A DNA stretch of 7,104 bases, taken from Methanosphaera sp. (lineage in GTDB: Archaea; Methanobacteriota; Methanobacteria; Methanobacteriales; Methanobacteriaceae). The stretch lies in the NCBI GenBank assembly GCA_013330915.1, contig DUHK01000125.1, positions 1 through 7,104 of the forward strand, read 5' to 3'. The notes below the pieces were generated by a model. That model searched no databases. It was not told the DNA's origin and worked only from the letters and a program-made list of their open reading frames with translations. This document shows, piece by piece, positions 5,612 to 7,104 of the stretch; position 1 is the first letter of the stretch, and every line of letters starts with the position of its first letter. The position numbers were made by a program, and so were the translations under genes.

Positions 5612-6226
5612 ATGGATAAAAAAATTATAGCAGCAATAATTGCAATAGCTGCAATTCTGGCATTAGGATATGCTTTTTTATATATCCCATACCAAGAAAA
5701 TGTTTTATCTGAAAACTACGATAAAGGATTACAGGATGCCAGTGCTATCGAAACAAAAATTATTGCTACAACAGAACAATTTAACAAACAAGAAAGTACG
5801 GATGCAGATACATTAATAAATACTATCAACACTGAAATTACGCCAAAATATGCAGAGGAAATATCACAATTAAACAAGACATTAGAACAGACAAATGGTA
5901 ATGATGTTAAAAAGAAATATATTGAACTACAAATGAAACGTTTAGAATTAGAATCCAAAAACCTAAATGGTACTGTTTCAACATTATACGCAATAAGTCA
6001 ATATGTTAAAGGTGAAAAAAATACTGTTGATGCACAAACTTCCATAGATAATGCAAACAAGGAAATGACAGACAGTCAAAAAGAATTAGACGGAGTTTAT
6101 GTTGACATTAAGACACTGTTAACCCAACATCCAGACTTCAACCAAACATTACAGAATTTACACCTGGAAAAACCATTTTATGGAGAAACACGTGTTCAAG
6201 CACAAACCCAAAACATTACAAACTAA
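5612..6226 (+). CDS. Membrane-anchored, coiled-coil-rich extracytoplasmic protein of unknown function
   Basis: The protein has 204 residues; its start is fixed by the AGGTGAT site. I do not recognise the family. Residues 4-24 form a single hydrophobic helix after a short basic start (MDKK), a signal anchor with no obvious cleavage or lipobox and no prepilin-type Gly-Glu signal. The remainder is hydrophilic and almost entirely helix-forming, rich in Lys, Glu, Gln, Asn and Thr. Likely coiled-coil runs are about 80-115 (EEISQLNKTLEQ, YIELQMKRLELESKNL) and about 140-175. Four N-glycosylation sequons (N88, N119, N177, N201) support an outside location, and the C-terminus is Gln/Asn/Thr-rich. There is no cysteine. 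It appears to be transcribed alone, from the divergent region at 5443-5601 to an oligo-T run just after the stop. A surface, spacer or stalk role is inference. Confidence 0.8.
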   Translation: MDKKIIAAIIAIAAILALGYAFLYIPYQENVLSENYDKGLQDASAIETKIIATTEQFNKQESTDADTLINTINTEITPKYAEEISQLNKTLEQTNGNDVKKKYIELQMKRLELESKNLNGTVSTLYAISQYVKGEKNTVDAQTSIDNANKEMTDSQKELDGVYVDIKTLLTQHPDFNQTLQNLHLEKPFYGETRVQAQTQNITN

Positions 6227-6243
6227 ACTTCAACCCCCATAAC

Positions 6244-6259
6244 TTTTTTTGAAAAAAAA
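6244..6259 (+). terminator. Oligo-T terminator after the anchored protein gene
   Basis: T7 at 6244-6250, starting 18 nt after the stop codon, then G and A8, giving a T7-G-A7 inverted repeat. The run suits archaeal oligo-T termination; because of the T/A symmetry it could work on either strand. Confidence 0.55.
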
Positions 6260-6264
6260 TTTTG

Positions 6265-6373
6265 GAAAAAAATTAATAATAAGTTTTGATAAAATAAATA
6301 ATATCTATAATTTATAACAATATTATTTTAATAGTTATTCATGAGTAAATAAAACAATAGGATGTTTAATAAA
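6265..6373 (+). promoter_or_regulatory. Putative promoter and leader of the Nudix-like gene
   Basis: AT-rich sequence with a TATA-like CTATAATTTATAA at 6305-6317, which would place the transcript start near 6340. AGGATG (6359-6364) is a weak Shine-Dalgarno candidate 9 nt before the ATG at 6374. No other structure is evident. Confidence 0.4.
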
Positions 6374-7104
6374 ATGAAAACGTTTAATATGTACGTTGAA
6401 ACCGTAATATACAACGAACAAAACAAAATTCTGCTCTTAAAAGAAAAAAGAGATGATGACAAGATCCGTTGGGACTTACCTGGTGCAACATTTACTGAAG
6501 AACAAAGCTTCGATGAAACCGTTATAACAAACGTTCCAAAAGAAATTGGTTACTATGTATATCCTGGGAAAATAATCGGAATAGGCGATTATACCAATAA
6601 GACAAACAAAGAAGTACATGTTATAATGGAAGGAAGTATTCTTAATGGAGAATTGTTATTATCCAAGAATTATGATACATACAACTGGGTTGATTTAGAA
6701 AGAATTAGGGATTATCCTCTGGTACCATGGTTACATTCCTATATCCACAACAACAAAAATCCATTCCAAGATGTTGAAGCAGAAATTGAAGAATTAACCA
6801 ACCAAAGACAAAGAAGAAGGGAAATCATCCAGGAAGATTTGATGAGTTCCATCAATTCAAAAAACAAATCCGAAAAAATAAACAGGGGAGTAACAAGTTC
6901 ATTCGGTCTGTTAAAAGAAACCATCAAAAAAACATTCCATCCACGGGAGGCAAAAGTCAGCCAAACCACTCCTAAAAGCAATGAAATCTACAAGGAACCA
7001 GAAGTTAAAAAAGAAGACAAAAGAATTGCTGATAAACTCAACGTTCGTTTCAGACATAAACCAGAAGAAGAAACTGTTGATAAGTCCGTTTTGGAATCTG
7101 AAAA
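6374..7104 (+). CDS. Nudix-fold protein with degenerate Nudix box and long charged tail (3' end outside the window)
   Basis: The frame is open from the ATG at 6374 to the window edge (243 codons, no stop). An in-frame ATG at 6362 would add four residues (MFNK) and has no Shine-Dalgarno site. Residues about 4-125 look like a Nudix domain: the opening strand FNMYVETVIYNEQNKILLLK, then IRWDLPGA (31-38, the usual WxLPGG), then the box region G37-x5-E43. The family's R-E-U-x-E-E-x-G-U core is not kept: residues 51-60 read ITNVPKEIGY, so most metal-binding glutamates are missing and the spacing is one residue long. VHVIMEGSI (81-89) and YNWVDLERI (103-111) are the usual later strands. Hydrolysis of nucleoside diphosphates is therefore doubtful; a binding or regulatory role is more likely. 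From about 130 a Glu/Lys/Arg-rich helical, then low-complexity, tail follows (EIEELTNQRQRRREIIQEDL, 137-156), unlike compact Nudix enzymes. I cannot name a partner. Confidence 0.8.
   Translation, partial: MKTFNMYVETVIYNEQNKILLLKEKRDDDKIRWDLPGATFTEEQSFDETVITNVPKEIGYYVYPGKIIGIGDYTNKTNKEVHVIMEGSILNGELLLSKNYDTYNWVDLERIRDYPLVPWLHSYIHNNKNPFQDVEAEIEELTNQRQRRREIIQEDLMSSINSKNKSEKINRGVTSSFGLLKETIKKTFHPREAKVSQTTPKSNEIYKEPEVKKEDKRIADKLNVRFRHKPEEETVDKSVLESE

Noticed and set aside
5716..5958. Open frame of 80 codons on the - strand
   Set aside because: Antisense shadow of the anchored surface protein, which has a perfect ribosome binding site.
6244..6272. T7-G-A8-T4-GG-A7 run as a possible regulatory hairpin or mobile-element end
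   Set aside because: Homopolymer symmetry in AT-rich intergenic DNA; no terminal repeat partner or target duplication, so only the terminator reading is kept.
6341..6352. ATG AGT AAA TAA mini-frame upstream of the Nudix-like gene
   Set aside because: Three codons in AT-rich DNA with no ribosome binding site; chance is enough to explain it.
6739..6981. Open frame of 80 codons on the - strand
   Set aside because: Antisense of the charged tail of the Nudix-like gene; no start signal.

Overview
The window is A+T-rich and densely coded. It reads as a methanogenic archaeon of the order Methanobacteriales (Methanobrevibacter or Methanosphaera-like). The evidence is archaeal: a class III prepilin signal (GQITLEY), a eukaryote-like GPT/MraY-family glycosyl-phosphate transferase, an archaeal-type stand-alone MnmC methyltransferase, GGTGAT-type Shine-Dalgarno sites, TATA-like boxes between divergent genes, and oligo-T runs at gene ends. 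The genus is inference; no rRNA or other marker gene is present.

Layout. (1) At 1-2639 on the + strand is a three-gene run. It holds the 3' part of an unrecognised protein with a cysteine cluster, a coiled coil and a TFB-like helical end; a small DNA-binding protein with two tandem helix-turn-helix units; and a polytopic GlcNAc-1-phosphate-transferase-like enzyme. (2) At 2640-3564 on the - strand are two small pilin-like genes in tandem, the first reading away from a bidirectional AT-rich promoter at 3565-3641. (3) At 3642-4211 on the + strand is a small protein whose second half resembles a THUMP RNA-binding domain. It converges on (4), 4231-5433 on the - strand, an MnmC-family tRNA wobble-uridine methyltransferase with a long basic C-terminal extension. 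(5) At 5434-5611 is a divergent promoter region. (6) At 5612-6226 on the + strand is a membrane-anchored, sequon-bearing surface protein with predicted coiled coil. (7) From 6374 to the window end on the + strand is a Nudix-fold protein with a degenerate Nudix box and a long charged tail, cut by the window edge.

Two themes link the genes. The cell-surface theme joins the lipid-linked glycosyl-phosphate transferase, two pilins and a sequon-bearing anchored protein. The tRNA theme pairs a THUMP-like protein with an MnmC-like methyltransferase, tail to tail. Both convergent gene pairs are packed so tightly that the oligo-T terminator of the + gene falls in the C-terminal lysine codons of the - gene. 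No rRNA, tRNA, CRISPR array, insertion sequence or attachment site is visible.
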